DNA of 64,000 bases from Streptomyces clavuligerus (GTDB lineage Bacteria > Actinomycetota > Actinomycetes > Streptomycetales > Streptomycetaceae): contig NZ_CP027858.1 in NCBI RefSeq assembly GCF_005519465.1, positions 1,984,001 through 2,048,000 on the forward strand, read 5' to 3'. The translations under genes and the position numbers were made by a program. The notes under the pieces were generated by a model that worked only from the letters and a program-made list of their open reading frames with translations, did no database searches and was not told where the DNA came from. Positions within the stretch are counted from its first letter, which is position 1. Each line of letters opens with the position of its first letter. Shown here piece by piece: positions 55,311 through 64,000 of this stretch.

Positions 55311-55384
55311 TAGCGGGGACAGGATTTGAACCTGCGACCTCTGGGTTATGAGCCCAGCGAGCTACCGAGCTGCTCCACCCCGCG
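55311..55384 (-). tRNA. Initiator tRNA-fMet (CAU), copy 2
   Basis: Identical over 74 nt to copy 1, with the same C1:U72 mismatch and GGG/CCC anticodon-stem pairs. Identity extends a few bases beyond both ends (55308-55387 against 52271-52350), and then the flanks differ. Confidence 0.96.
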
Positions 55385-55441
55385 TCGTTGTGTCCCCACA
55401 CTATCACGACGCGGGATGTTGCCTGCTCAGCGGCGCCTCAG

Positions 55442-55471
55442 CAGTACCCCGGCGGTGCTGCCGGGGTACTG
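55442..55471. terminator. UPF0182-gene terminator
   Basis: A perfect 12-bp stem: CAGTACCCCGGC (55442-55453) with its complement at 55460-55471 and a 6-base loop, 25 bp after the UPF0182 stop. It also separates it from the tRNA promoter. Confidence 0.85.
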
Positions 55472-55496
55472 CCGGGGCCACCCCGGCCGACGGCCG

Positions 55497-58457
55497 TCAG
55501 GACGGCGCGGCGGACGGAGCGGACGTTCTCGGCGGCGCGGACGCGGGCGGGGACTTGCCCTCGGCCGCGGCGAGCCGTTCGAGCGCCTTCTCCAGGTCCT
55601 CCTGGGCCCTGCCGTACGCACCCCAGTCCTTCGGGTCCTTGTCCAGCGCCGCGTTGGCCTCCTCGTTGGCCTTGAGGACATCGGCGATGGCGTCGCGCAG
55701 CGCCGCGTCCCCGGTGGCCGGAGGCTTGGGCTTGGTGGTCTCACCCTCCCGCGGTGGCGTCGGCGGCGGCGTACCGCCCTCCTGGACGAAGACCGCGTCG
55801 AGCGCCTCGTCCAGGGTGTCCTTGAAGACCGGCTTGCCACCGCCGTAGGCGGCGGCCACCTTCTTCAGCAGCGGATAGTTGGCGCTGCCACCCCGGGCGT
55901 AGACCGGTTCGACATAGAGGAAGCCGCCGTCCAGGGGAATGGTCAGCAGGTTTCCGTACTCGATGTCGGAGTCGGTACCCCTGAGGTCACGCACGAAGGT
56001 GGCGACCTCCGGCACACCGTTCAGCTCGGACTGCACCTGGGACGGGCCCTGTACGGTCTCCGTGACTCTGAGCAGCCTTATCGAACCGTAGCCCGCGCTG
56101 TTGGCGTCGGCGTCCACCGCCATGAACGCGCCCAGGTTGGGACGGCCCGCCGGGGTGAACGTCGTCGTGAGCGAGAACTTCTGATCCGTCTCACCCGGCA
56201 TCTTCAGGCTCAGGTAGTACGGCGGGACCGCACTGCCCTTCTTGTTCGTCGGGTCGTCCGGCACCTGCCAGGCGTCACTGCCGCTGTAGAACTGCTCGGG
56301 CTCCGTGACGTGGTACCGGGTCAGCAGCTCGCGCTGCACCTTGAACATGTCCTGCGGATAGCGCAGGTGCGACTTCAGCTCGGGCGAGATCTCGCTCTTG
56401 GACTTCACCGTGTCGGGGAACGCCTTCATCCAGGTCTTGAGGACCGGGTCGCTGGTGTCCCACTGGTAGAGCTTGACCGTGCCGTCGTACGCGTCGACGG
56501 TCGCCTTCACCGAGTTGCGGATGTAGTTGACCTGGTTCTGCTGGGCCACGACCGCACGCTGGTTGGTGGTCAGCGAGTCCGCGGTGGTGTCCCCCAGGGT
56601 CGTCCGCGAGGAGTAGGGGTAGCTGTTCGTCGTGGTGTACGCGTCGATGATCCACTGGATACGACCGTCGACCACCGCCGGATAGGCGTCGCCGTCGATC
56701 GTCAGCCAGGGCGCGACCGCCTCGACCCGCTCCTTGGGCGTGCGGTTGTAGAGAATCCGCGAGCCCTCGCCGACCGCGCCCGAGTACAGGATCTGCGGCT
56801 CGTTGAACGCGACCGCGTACGCGGCCCGGTTCAGCGTGCTGGAGAGGCTGACACCGCTGTTGCCCCGGTAGCTGGTGTACTCGGTGTCACCGGAGCTGGC
56901 CTCGTAGTCCAGCTCCTTCTGCGGACCGCCGACGATCGAGTACTGCTCGGTCTTCTCGCCGTAGTAGATCCGCTGCTCGTACTTCCCGCCCGGGTTGTCC
57001 TTGCTGAGCTGGCCCTTGGTCGGCAGCCCGGCCTCGGTGAAGTCCGGCGAGCCGACCGTTCCCTCGTTCGGGTCGGTGACCACACTGGTGCCCTTGGCCG
57101 CGATCGCGCCGTAGCCGTGGGTGTAGGTGAAGTGGTCGTTGATCCAGTTCCGCTTGGGGATGCCGTCGAGGTCCAGCTCGCGCAGACCGATCACGGTGTC
57201 CTGCGGCTTGCCGTCCGGACCGGTGTACCGGTCGACGTCCAGCGTGTCCGGGAACTGGTAGTACTTCCGTTCCTGCTGCCGCTGCTGGAAGGCCGGCGAG
57301 ACGATGTTGGAGTCGACCACGCGGTAGCTCGCGGCGGACTGCGCGTCCTCCCGCTGCTGCGCCTTGCGGTTGGGATCACTCTTTCCGGCGTAGTCCTCCT
57401 GCTTCGCCGTGTCGATCCCGTACGCCTTGCGGGTGGCGTCGATGTTCTTCTGGATGTACTGGCTCTCCTTGGCCTGCTCGTTCGGCTGGACCTGGAACTT
57501 CTGCACGATGGCCGGGTAGAGGCCGCCGATGAGAATCGCCGACAGGACCATCAGGCCGAAGCCGATGACCGGAAGCTGCCAGGTACGGCGCCAGAGCGTG
57601 GCGAAGAAGAGCACCGCGCAGATCACGGCGATGCAGAAGAGGATCGTCTTCGCCGGGAGATAGGCGTTCGCGTCGACGTAGCGCAGACCGGTCCAGTTCC
57701 CCGTGGCCTTGAAGTCGCTGGACTTCACCGCGAGGCCGTACCGGTCGAGCCAGTACGCCACGGCCTTCAGCGAGACGAAGATCCCGAGCAGCACCGACAG
57801 GTGCCCCGTGGCCGCGCCGGTGGCCCGCGCGCCCGGGCTGGTGATCCGCAGCCCGCCGTACAGGTAGTGGGTCAGGGCCGCGGCGATCAGCGAGAGGACG
57901 ACGGCCGCGAAGCCGAAGCCCAGCAGGAAGCGGTACCACGGCAGATCGAACGCGTAGAACGACACGTCCAGCTTGAACTGCGGGTCCTTCTCACCGAAGG
58001 GCACGCCGTGAATCCACATCAGCCAGGTACGCCACTGGCCGGTGGCGGAGGCTCCGGCGATCAGACCGACCAGCGCGGTGATCGCGAGGAGCGCCCACTT
58101 CTTGTAGGGGGCGATGCCCATGCGGTACCGGTCGAGGCTCTGCTGCTCCAGCGACATCGCGCTCAGCGGCGGCCTCAGCCGATGGGCGAGCCAGATGTTC
58201 ACCCCGACGGCCGTGGCCATCAGCAGACCGAAGACGGCGAAGAGCCCGATCTTGGTCCACAGGGTGGTGGTGAACACCGATGAGTACTTGACGGAGCGGT
58301 ACCAGAGCCAGTCGGTCCAGAACCCGGCGAACATGACGAACGCCATGGCCAGGACCGCCAGCACCCCCAGAGTCATCAGCAGGGTGCGGACACGCCGGGA
58401 GGGGCGGCCCACTCTGATCCGTGGCCCGGTCGGGGGGCCTCCGCCGCGGTCCGGCAT
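55497..58457 (-). CDS. UPF0182 family large membrane protein
   Basis: A 986-residue protein of the UPF0182 (COG1615) family, conserved in actinobacteria, function unknown. About seven spans lie in the first 330 residues (for example [20 protein letters not shown]). A large extracytoplasmic region of about 550 residues follows, ending with an Asp/Glu/Pro-rich low-complexity tail. The ATG at 58457 is used; a GTG a few codons upstream is possible. Divergent from the PPA1309 gene. Confidence 0.92.
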   Translation of the reverse strand: MPDRGGGPPTGPRIRVGRPSRRVRTLLMTLGVLAVLAMAFVMFAGFWTDWLWYRSVKYSSVFTTTLWTKIGLFAVFGLLMATAVGVNIWLAHRLRPPLSAMSLEQQSLDRYRMGIAPYKKWALLAITALVGLIAGASATGQWRTWLMWIHGVPFGEKDPQFKLDVSFYAFDLPWYRFLLGFGFAAVVLSLIAAALTHYLYGGLRITSPGARATGAATGHLSVLLGIFVSLKAVAYWLDRYGLAVKSSDFKATGNWTGLRYVDANAYLPAKTILFCIAVICAVLFFATLWRRTWQLPVIGFGLMVLSAILIGGLYPAIVQKFQVQPNEQAKESQYIQKNIDATRKAYGIDTAKQEDYAGKSDPNRKAQQREDAQSAASYRVVDSNIVSPAFQQRQQERKYYQFPDTLDVDRYTGPDGKPQDTVIGLRELDLDGIPKRNWINDHFTYTHGYGAIAAKGTSVVTDPNEGTVGSPDFTEAGLPTKGQLSKDNPGGKYEQRIYYGEKTEQYSIVGGPQKELDYEASSGDTEYTSYRGNSGVSLSSTLNRAAYAVAFNEPQILYSGAVGEGSRILYNRTPKERVEAVAPWLTIDGDAYPAVVDGRIQWIIDAYTTTNSYPYSSRTTLGDTTADSLTTNQRAVVAQQNQVNYIRNSVKATVDAYDGTVKLYQWDTSDPVLKTWMKAFPDTVKSKSEISPELKSHLRYPQDMFKVQRELLTRYHVTEPEQFYSGSDAWQVPDDPTNKKGSAVPPYYLSLKMPGETDQKFSLTTTFTPAGRPNLGAFMAVDADANSAGYGSIRLLRVTETVQGPSQVQSELNGVPEVATFVRDLRGTDSDIEYGNLLTIPLDGGFLYVEPVYARGGSANYPLLKKVAAAYGGGKPVFKDTLDEALDAVFVQEGGTPPPTPPREGETTKPKPPATGDAALRDAIADVLKANEEANAALDKDPKDWGAYGRAQEDLEKALERLAAAEGKSPPASAPPRTSAPSAAPS

Positions 58458-58612
58458 CTGGAAAGCCAACGTGCGCACCTCGAAGTTCGCGGTCGGGTGT
58501 GGATATTCGCGTCTGTCAGACGGGCCCCGCGATCCTAGAGCCCCACACATGCAACTTACTGAGGCTTTACCTAGTTCCCGACTGGGGTCCCGAAGGAGGC
58601 AGGATATTGGGC

Positions 58613-59233
58613 ATGTCCAATGTTTCCCCTTCCACCCCCTCCGCCGGCGGCCCCTCCGAGGGTGCCTCCGGCGGCTCCGGACCGGCCCCGGCCGGTTCCG
58701 GCCCCCTCGCCGCGAGCCCGCTGACCCGCGCCGTCCTGGAGATCGACGAGTACGCCTCCGGTCTCGGCTGGGACCAGCCCGCACGCCTCTTCGCCCTGGT
58801 CGACACCGCCCGGCTGCGCAGCCAGGAACCCGGTCTCGCGGCCCAGCTCGGCCTCGACGGCGACGAGAACGGCCCGGTCCTCACCCCGGTCGAACAGGAC
58901 GAGATCCCGGCGGGCACCGCGCTCGACGAGTTCCTGGCCACCATCGCCTGGCCGGACGCGGTCGCCGGATGCGCGTTGACGGTGGAGCGGCTGATGCTGC
59001 CCCCGTCGGCCGAGGCGTCCGTCCCCGACAACCTCGACAAGAAGTCCCTGGCGAAGTGGGTCGCCGCCCATCCGGACCGCCAGGAGGTCCGGATGACGGT
59101 CGCCGTGCTGCGCGACGGCGCCCGCGAGTCGGCGCTGCGGCTGCGCGCGAAGGACTCCCCGAACGAGGTGCTCACCGGCTCCGACCTGGTGCCGGGGCTG
59201 GCGGAGGCCCTGGCGGCGACCTTCGAGTCCTGA
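58613..59233 (+). CDS. PPA1309 family protein
   Basis: A 206-residue conserved actinobacterial protein of unknown function. The N-terminal 35 residues are Gly/Ser/Pro-rich, followed by [20 protein letters not shown] and later [12 protein letters not shown] and [15 protein letters not shown]. No membrane span. GAAGGAGG (58592-58599) lies 13 bases before the ATG at 58613; a TTG at 58607 is better spaced and in frame. Divergent from the UPF0182 gene, a conserved pairing. Confidence 0.85.
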   Translation: MSNVSPSTPSAGGPSEGASGGSGPAPAGSGPLAASPLTRAVLEIDEYASGLGWDQPARLFALVDTARLRSQEPGLAAQLGLDGDENGPVLTPVEQDEIPAGTALDEFLATIAWPDAVAGCALTVERLMLPPSAEASVPDNLDKKSLAKWVAAHPDRQEVRMTVAVLRDGARESALRLRAKDSPNEVLTGSDLVPGLAEALAATFES

Positions 59234-59280
59234 GCCGTGCCGGGCCGGACCCACCCTCGGGTCCGGCCCCGCGGCGGTGC

Positions 59281-59338
59281 GGCCGGGCGGTCAGCCCTTC
59301 GTGCAGGGCGGGGCCGGGCGGTCAGCCCTTCGTGCAGG
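59281..59338. repeat. 27-bp tandem duplication across the PDZ-protease stop
   Basis: GGCCGGGCGGTCAGCCCTTC plus GTGCAGG occurs at 59281-59307 and 59312-59338 (period 31). The second copy holds the stop codon complement (59322-59324) and the last codons of the PDZ-protease gene. Confidence 0.92.
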
Positions 59339-60410
59339 CGGGCAGCTCCCCCGTACGCCCCGCCTTGATCTTCTCCAGCGAGGCTGTGGCGTCGGCGATG
59401 GTGTCCACCTTCACCAGGGTGAGCCCCTTGGGGATGTCCGCCGCCGCCGCGGCGCAGTTCGCCTTCGGTACGAGGAAGTACTCCGCGCCCGCGTTCCGCG
59501 CCCCGACCAGCTTCATCTCGATCCCGCCGATCGGGCCGACCTTCCCGTCGTCGTCGATCGTCCCGGTGCCCGCGATGAACTCGCCCCCGGTCAGGTCACC
59601 GGGTGTGAGTTTGTCCACGATGCCCAGAGCGAACATCAGCCCCGCGCTCGGTCCCCCGACGTCCGCGAGATGGATGTCGATCGTGAACGGGAAGGTGTGG
59701 TCGAGCCCCGCCTGGATACCGACGATCGCCTTGCCGCTCTCCGGCGACCTGGCGGTGGTGATGGTCACCTCGTCGACGACGGTCGGCTCCTTGCCCGCCT
59801 TCTCCGCCGCCGCCGCTTCCTTGGCGGGCACGATGGTGAAGACGACCTTCTCCCCGGGCTGGTGCCGGGTGACCAGCCCGGCCACGTCGCCCGGCTCCTC
59901 GACGGCGGTGCCGTCCACCGCGCGGATCACGTCCCCGGCGTGCAGCCGGTCCTGGGCCGGGGTGTCCTTGACGACGGTCGAGACGACGACCTGCGAGCTG
60001 ACCGGGATCTTGAGCTGCCTCAGCGCGGCCACCTTCGCGCTCTCCTGCGACTGGCTGAACTCCTCCGCGTTCTCCTGCGTCGACTGCTCCTCCGTCTGCC
60101 CGTCCGGATAGAGCGTCTCGTGCGGGACGACCACCTGGTCGTGGGCGAGCCAGCCGTACACCGTCTCCACGAGGTTCATCCGGTAGTCGGCCCCCGTGAC
60201 CCGGACCGTGGTCATATTGAGATGGCCACCGGTGGGGTAGGTCTTGCGGCCGGAGATCCGGAGAACCGGTTCGTCTCCCGCCTTGCCGAGCGTGTTCACC
60301 GTCGGCCCCGGCGACATCTCCGCGTACGGCACCGGGATGAGTACCCCGGCGCACAGCAACGCGATGAAGATCAGGGTGGAGGCGAGCATCGTCGCGGTGC
60401 GGCGTGGCAT
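59322..60410 (-). CDS. PDZ-domain Lon-like (S16) membrane protease
   Basis: A 362-residue protein with an N-terminal signal anchor (residues 8-25), a PDZ-like domain (about 140-195) and a Lon-type S16 protease domain. The catalytic dyad is Ser255 (GGPSAGLMFALG) and Lys300 (GGIEMKLVG). It lacks an ATPase. YlbL-type proteins of this sort act outside the membrane in Gram-positives; the substrate is unknown. ATG at 60410. Confidence 0.92.
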   Translation of the reverse strand: MPRRTATMLASTLIFIALLCAGVLIPVPYAEMSPGPTVNTLGKAGDEPVLRISGRKTYPTGGHLNMTTVRVTGADYRMNLVETVYGWLAHDQVVVPHETLYPDGQTEEQSTQENAEEFSQSQESAKVAALRQLKIPVSSQVVVSTVVKDTPAQDRLHAGDVIRAVDGTAVEEPGDVAGLVTRHQPGEKVVFTIVPAKEAAAAEKAGKEPTVVDEVTITTARSPESGKAIVGIQAGLDHTFPFTIDIHLADVGGPSAGLMFALGIVDKLTPGDLTGGEFIAGTGTIDDDGKVGPIGGIEMKLVGARNAGAEYFLVPKANCAAAAADIPKGLTLVKVDTIADATASLEKIKAGRTGELPACTKG

Positions 60411-60517
60411 GGAACGACAGTACGGGACACGGCCCTGCACGCACTGTCGGGGCCGGTCCGTCCGGGTCCGGCCCGCGGCCCGCGCACGACGGCGGCGGCC
60501 GTGCGGCCGTCCGCCCG

Positions 60518-60691
60518 CTACTTGCCCGGGGAACCGCCCGAGGCGGCCTTCTCCATCGCGTCCCGGAACCGCGCGTAACCGGCCAGCTCGGCGACATCGC
60601 CGGTCGTCCGGTTCCGTGAGGCCCAGCCTCCCCATATCGCCGCACCGACAACAGCGAAGAGCGGAATCAACAACCAGGCGAGCGCTGCCAT
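60518..60691 (-). CDS. Small single-span membrane protein
   Basis: A 57-residue protein with one hydrophobic segment (residues 4-24: AWLLIPLFAVVGAAIWGGW) and a charged C-terminal half. No function known. GGGAGG is 5 bases before the ATG at 60691. It lies upstream of the PDZ protease and may be cotranscribed with it. Confidence 0.7.
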   Translation of the reverse strand: MAALAWLLIPLFAVVGAAIWGGWASRNRTTGDVAELAGYARFRDAMEKAASGGSPGK

Positions 60692-60888
60692 CGCGACCTC
60701 CCTACCCCATGACATCCGCAACTGAGTGATCAGCAGATTAGTCATCTGCCAGTTCAACGCTCAGGGCAGGGGGGCGGTTACGCAAATCGGGGCGCATGGC
60801 ACTCCAGCGGGTTTCAGCCCCCCTCGTCCCTCGAACGACGGCGCCCCCGCTGAGAGCGCCACCCGACCACCGCCCCACACCGGGGGCG

Positions 60889-61347
<459 letters not shown>

Positions 61348-61389
61348 GCGTTCATCGTGCCGCATGCCACTGACACCGCGGACGGCCCG

Positions 61390-61411
61390 GGGCCGCACCC
61401 GGGTGCGGCCC
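61390..61411. terminator. SDR-gene terminator palindrome
   Basis: A perfect 22-bp palindrome containing GGCCGCACCCGGGTGCGGCC (61391-61410), 8 bases after the SDR stop on the minus strand and before moaE. Confidence 0.75.
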
Positions 61412-61418
61412 GGCCCCC

Positions 61419-62549
61419 TCAGATCCGCCGTCGGGCCTTGCGGGCCCGCCGTACCAGCGCCGCCGTGCCGAGCAGGGCGACCGTCGCACCGGCCGCGCCC
61501 GCCGCCGTCGCGTCCTTGCGGCCCAGCCTGCGGCCCGCGACCGTGTGCCGGCCCTCGACCTCCTCCAGGAGCGCAGCCAGCACGTCCTCGTTGGTCCAGC
61601 GGGGACGCCAGCCCGCATCGTGGAGGCGGCTCACGCTCACCACCCAGGGGTGCATGGTGTACGCGAGGTCACCGGCCGGTGACGGGGTGAGACCGATGCG
61701 GTGCAGCCGGGCCGCGGCACCCAGCGCCACGGCCGAGGGCAGCTCCATCCGCCGGATGCCGCTCAGCTCCTCGACCTCGTCCTGTTCCAGCCAGCCGTCG
61801 CAGCCGACGGCCAGCTCCCCGTCCACCTTCTCCAGGGCGGCGTACTCCAGCGCGCTCACCAGGTCGTCGACATGGCAGAACTGCCAGGTGGGGCGGGACC
61901 CGGCGACGACGAGCAGCCGCGGGGACTCGAAGTAGCGGGTCAGCGCGGTGTCACTGCCCCCGCCGACCAGGACGGCGGGCCGGACCACGGTCACATTGAG
62001 CCCGGGGTGGGCACGGGGCGCCCGGCGCCCCAGGCGTTCGATCTCCAGGAGGTCGCCCACGCCGGTGGCCTCGGCCGTCGCCCGCAGCTCGGCGTCCTCC
62101 GACAGCGGAATGTCGTTCTCCGGCAGCGCTCCGTAGACCATCGCGGAGGTGCACAGGACCACCCGCCGCACTCCGGCCGCTGCCGCCGCCGTCAGGACGG
62201 TCTGCGTTCCCCGTACGTTGTACGCGGTCCGGGCGGCTGAATCTGTCTCCAGGTCGAGGTCGAGTGCGAGGTGCACCACGACATCGGCGCCGCGCAGCTT
62301 CTCCGCGATCGCCGGGTCCCGGACGTCGAGGATGTGCCAGTGCGCCTCGGAGACGTCGCCCCGGCGCTCGTCGATCGCCACGACCTGCTTGATCTCTTCG
62401 GACGCGGCGAGCCGCCGTGTGAGCAGATCGCCCACGCCCGTGGCGGCACCCGTGACCGCGACGACGGGGCCGCGTCCTGCGGGCCCGCCGCCGGGGGACG
62501 GGGTTGAGCGGTTTCGCGCTCCGCGAACCTGCGGATCTGGGGAACTCAC
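61419..62549 (-). CDS. Atypical SDR / NAD-dependent epimerase family protein
   Basis: A 376-residue extended SDR. The Rossmann motif TGAATGVG is at residues 33-40; an SDR-like serine in CTSAMVYG and Tyr in the same stretch follow. The C-terminal ~45 residues are hydrophobic/basic (GAAGATVALLGTAALVRRAR), suggesting membrane association. GTG at 62549 has GGAGA 8 bases upstream; the longer frame upstream is arginine-rich and unlikely. It lies just downstream of (divergent from) the DUF2342 gene. Confidence 0.85.
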   Translation of the reverse strand: MSSPDPQVRGARNRSTPSPGGGPAGRGPVVAVTGAATGVGDLLTRRLAASEEIKQVVAIDERRGDVSEAHWHILDVRDPAIAEKLRGADVVVHLALDLDLETDSAARTAYNVRGTQTVLTAAAAAGVRRVVLCTSAMVYGALPENDIPLSEDAELRATAEATGVGDLLEIERLGRRAPRAHPGLNVTVVRPAVLVGGGSDTALTRYFESPRLLVVAGSRPTWQFCHVDDLVSALEYAALEKVDGELAVGCDGWLEQDEVEELSGIRRMELPSAVALGAAARLHRIGLTPSPAGDLAYTMHPWVVSVSRLHDAGWRPRWTNEDVLAALLEEVEGRHTVAGRRLGRKDATAAGAAGATVALLGTAALVRRARKARRRI

Positions 62550-62739
62550 CAGGTGTCTCCAGCGGTTGTCTTCAGTACGTGAGCGTATGACGCGTACGTA
62601 CCAGGTGGCGTCCATCCTGCCCCAGGCCACGAGTCCGCGGAGCACCGAGCCCATCAGCGGGCGCGGATGTCTACGCTGGTGGTGTTGTCGGGCATTCGCC
62701 GTCGGCAGAAGCCGGCGGCCCTACGAGCCGAGGAAACCC

Positions 62740-64000
62740 GTGAGTGACACCCCATTCGGATTCGGCCTTCCGCCGGAGGAGCCGGAGAACGGCGACGAAG
62801 GCAAGAAGAAGGACCCCGCCGGAGGTGGCCACGGTCCCGGCGGCTCCTCCCCGGTGAATCCCTTCGGATTCGGCCCCGGGGCCGGTGGCGCGGACAATCC
62901 GTTCGCCTCCATGTTCGGTGCGCTGAACCCCGCCGACCTGGGCGCGGCCTTCCAGCAGCTGGGCCAGATGCTCAGCTACGAGGGCGGCCCGGTGAACTGG
63001 GACATGGCCAAGCAGATCGCTCGCCAGACCGTCTCCCAGGGCACCGCGGACGGCACCAAGGACGCGAGCGTGGGCCCCGCCGAGCGGACCGCGGTCGAGG
63101 AGGCGCTGCGCCTGGCCGATCTGTGGCTGGACGGGGTGACCTCGCTGCCGTCCGGCGCGAGCACCGCCGTCGCCTGGAGCCGGGCGGAGTGGGTCGAGGA
63201 GACCCTGCCCGCCTGGCAGCAGCTCGCCGACCCGGTCGCCGAGCGGGTCGGCATGGCCATGGGCAGTGTGCTGCCCGAGGAGATGCAGGCCATGGCGGGC
63301 CCGCTGATCGGCATGATGCGCTCCATGGGCGGCGCCATGTTCGGCCAGCAGATCGGCCAGGCCGTCGGCGTGCTGGCGGGCGAGGTGGTCGGCTCCACCG
63401 ACATCGGCCTGCCGCTCGGCCCCGCCGGCAAGGCCGCGCTCCTCCCGTTGAACGTGGACGCCCTGGGCAAGGACCTCGGGGTGCCGAGGGAGGAGGTCCG
63501 GCTCTATCTGGCCCTGCGCGAGGCGGCCCATCAGCGGCTCTTCGCCCATGTGCCGTGGCTGCGGTCGCACCTCTTCGGCGCGGTCGAGGGCTATGCGCGG
63601 GGGATCACCGTCGACACGTCGAAGCTGGAGGACGTGGTCGGACAGTTCGACCCCACCCACCCCGAGCAGCTTCAGGAAGCACTCCAGCAGGGCATGTTCC
63701 AGCCGGAGGAGACCCCGCAGCAGAAGGCCGCGCTGGCCCGTCTGGAGACGGCGCTCGCCCTGGTCGAGGGCTGGGTGGACGCGGTGGTCCACGAGGCGGC
63801 CTCGTCCCGGCTGACGTCGGCGGACGCGCTGCGCGAGACCCTGCGCAGGCGGCGTGCGTCCGGCGGTCCCGCCGAGCAGACCTTCGCCACCCTGATCGGT
63901 CTCCAGCTGCGTCCGCGCAGGCTGCGGGACGCCTCCCGGCTGTGGGCCTCGCTCACCGACGCCCGGGGCGTGGACGGCCGTGACGCCCTGTGGGAGCACC
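62740..64000 (+). CDS. DUF2342 zinc-dependent metalloprotease-like protein, partial
   Basis: A partial gene cut by the window end; 420 codons are visible. GTG at 62740 has AGGA 8 bases upstream. N-terminal 60 residues are Gly/Pro/Asn-rich, then NPADLGAAFQQLGQML and SRAEWVEETLPAWQ, the F420-linked DUF2342 pattern. The catalytic-like motif is in LREAAHQRLFAHVPWL, where HxxxH/E of classical zincins is replaced by AHQRLF; whether it binds zinc is uncertain. Divergent from the SDR gene. Confidence 0.85.
   Translation, partial: MSDTPFGFGLPPEEPENGDEGKKKDPAGGGHGPGGSSPVNPFGFGPGAGGADNPFASMFGALNPADLGAAFQQLGQMLSYEGGPVNWDMAKQIARQTVSQGTADGTKDASVGPAERTAVEEALRLADLWLDGVTSLPSGASTAVAWSRAEWVEETLPAWQQLADPVAERVGMAMGSVLPEEMQAMAGPLIGMMRSMGGAMFGQQIGQAVGVLAGEVVGSTDIGLPLGPAGKAALLPLNVDALGKDLGVPREEVRLYLALREAAHQRLFAHVPWLRSHLFGAVEGYARGITVDTSKLEDVVGQFDPTHPEQLQEALQQGMFQPEETPQQKAALARLETALALVEGWVDAVVHEAASSRLTSADALRETLRRRRASGGPAEQTFATLIGLQLRPRRLRDASRLWASLTDARGVDGRDALWEH

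Noticed and set aside
52274..55384. tRNA pair as attachment sites of an integrated element
   Set aside because: No integrase or mobile gene lies between them; only one Sel1-repeat gene with normal codon use. The repeats are whole tRNAs, not partial att copies.
55326..58283. Plus-strand open frame of nearly 1000 codons opposite the UPF0182 gene
   Set aside because: Translation is Arg/Leu/Val/Gly-rich with no motifs; it is the antisense frame of a clear conserved membrane protein in high-GC DNA.
62671..63999. Minus-strand frame of about 440 codons at the window end
   Set aside because: Antisense to the DUF2342 gene, which has start, ribosome site and family sequence on the plus strand.

Overview
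The window is a stretch of Streptomyces chromosome, very probably core rather than plasmid. Base composition is above 70% GC, third codon positions are almost all G or C, and GTG and TTG starts are common. The Streptomyces hallmark genes are sodX/sodN, prsH-sigH, wblE, dasRABC, nrdAB under a B12 riboswitch, sigR-rsrA, snpA with its LysR regulator, and catA-catR. From memory, the order follows S. coelicolor from about SCO5262 down to the SCO5190s, so most genes are conserved housekeeping or regulatory genes. No prophage, transposase, CRISPR array or biosynthetic cluster was seen.

Layout. 1-6 kb: an MDR oxidoreductase, malic enzyme and a three-gene polar amino acid ABC importer. 6-9.2 kb: a methyltransferase facing a CGNR zinc-finger regulator, the nickel superoxide dismutase with its maturation peptidase, and a NUDIX hydrolase. 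9.4-15.5 kb: a LysR regulator with a snapalysin protease, small proteins, a RibD/DHFR-like reductase, a polyprenyl diphosphate synthase and a PLP desulfhydrase/deaminase. 15.6-23.3 kb: a Na+/H+ antiporter, the PrsH/SigH stress-sigma pair, a diacylglycerol-kinase-like enzyme, WblE and a cytosolic histidine kinase. 23.8-30.9 kb: the N-acetylglucosamine/chitobiose locus (SIS protein, dasD, dasC, dasB, dasA and divergent dasR with two dre boxes). 30.9-31.6 kb: a VapBC toxin-antitoxin pair with an AT-rich control region. 31.7-36.2 kb: a cobalamin riboswitch, nrdAB and peptide deformylase. 36.4-40.6 kb: a TPR protein and two overlapping membrane HD/HD-GYP genes. 40.8-42 kb: sigR-rsrA behind an exact SigR promoter. 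42-49.9 kb: a hydrolase, an SRAP protein, an M50 peptidase, aroA, rsgA, a guanidinium-type SMR exporter with a TetR regulator, hisN and a CBS protein. 50-52.1 kb: catalase and CatR. 52.2-55.4 kb: two identical initiator tRNA genes flank a Sel1-repeat gene whose 3' end has been partly duplicated. 55.5-64 kb: a UPF0182 membrane protein, a PPA1309-family protein, a PDZ-Lon protease, MoaE, an SDR protein and the start of a DUF2342 metalloprotease.

Common threads are oxidative stress (sodN, catA/catR, sigR/rsrA, sigH, wblE) and amino-sugar sensing that links nutrition to development (das locus). The most unusual structural feature is a set of short tandem duplications that overlap stop codons (five cases), together with a 209-bp duplication at the end of the Sel1 gene. 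Gene-family calls rest on motifs read in the translations. S. coelicolor locus numbers and literature links are from memory.
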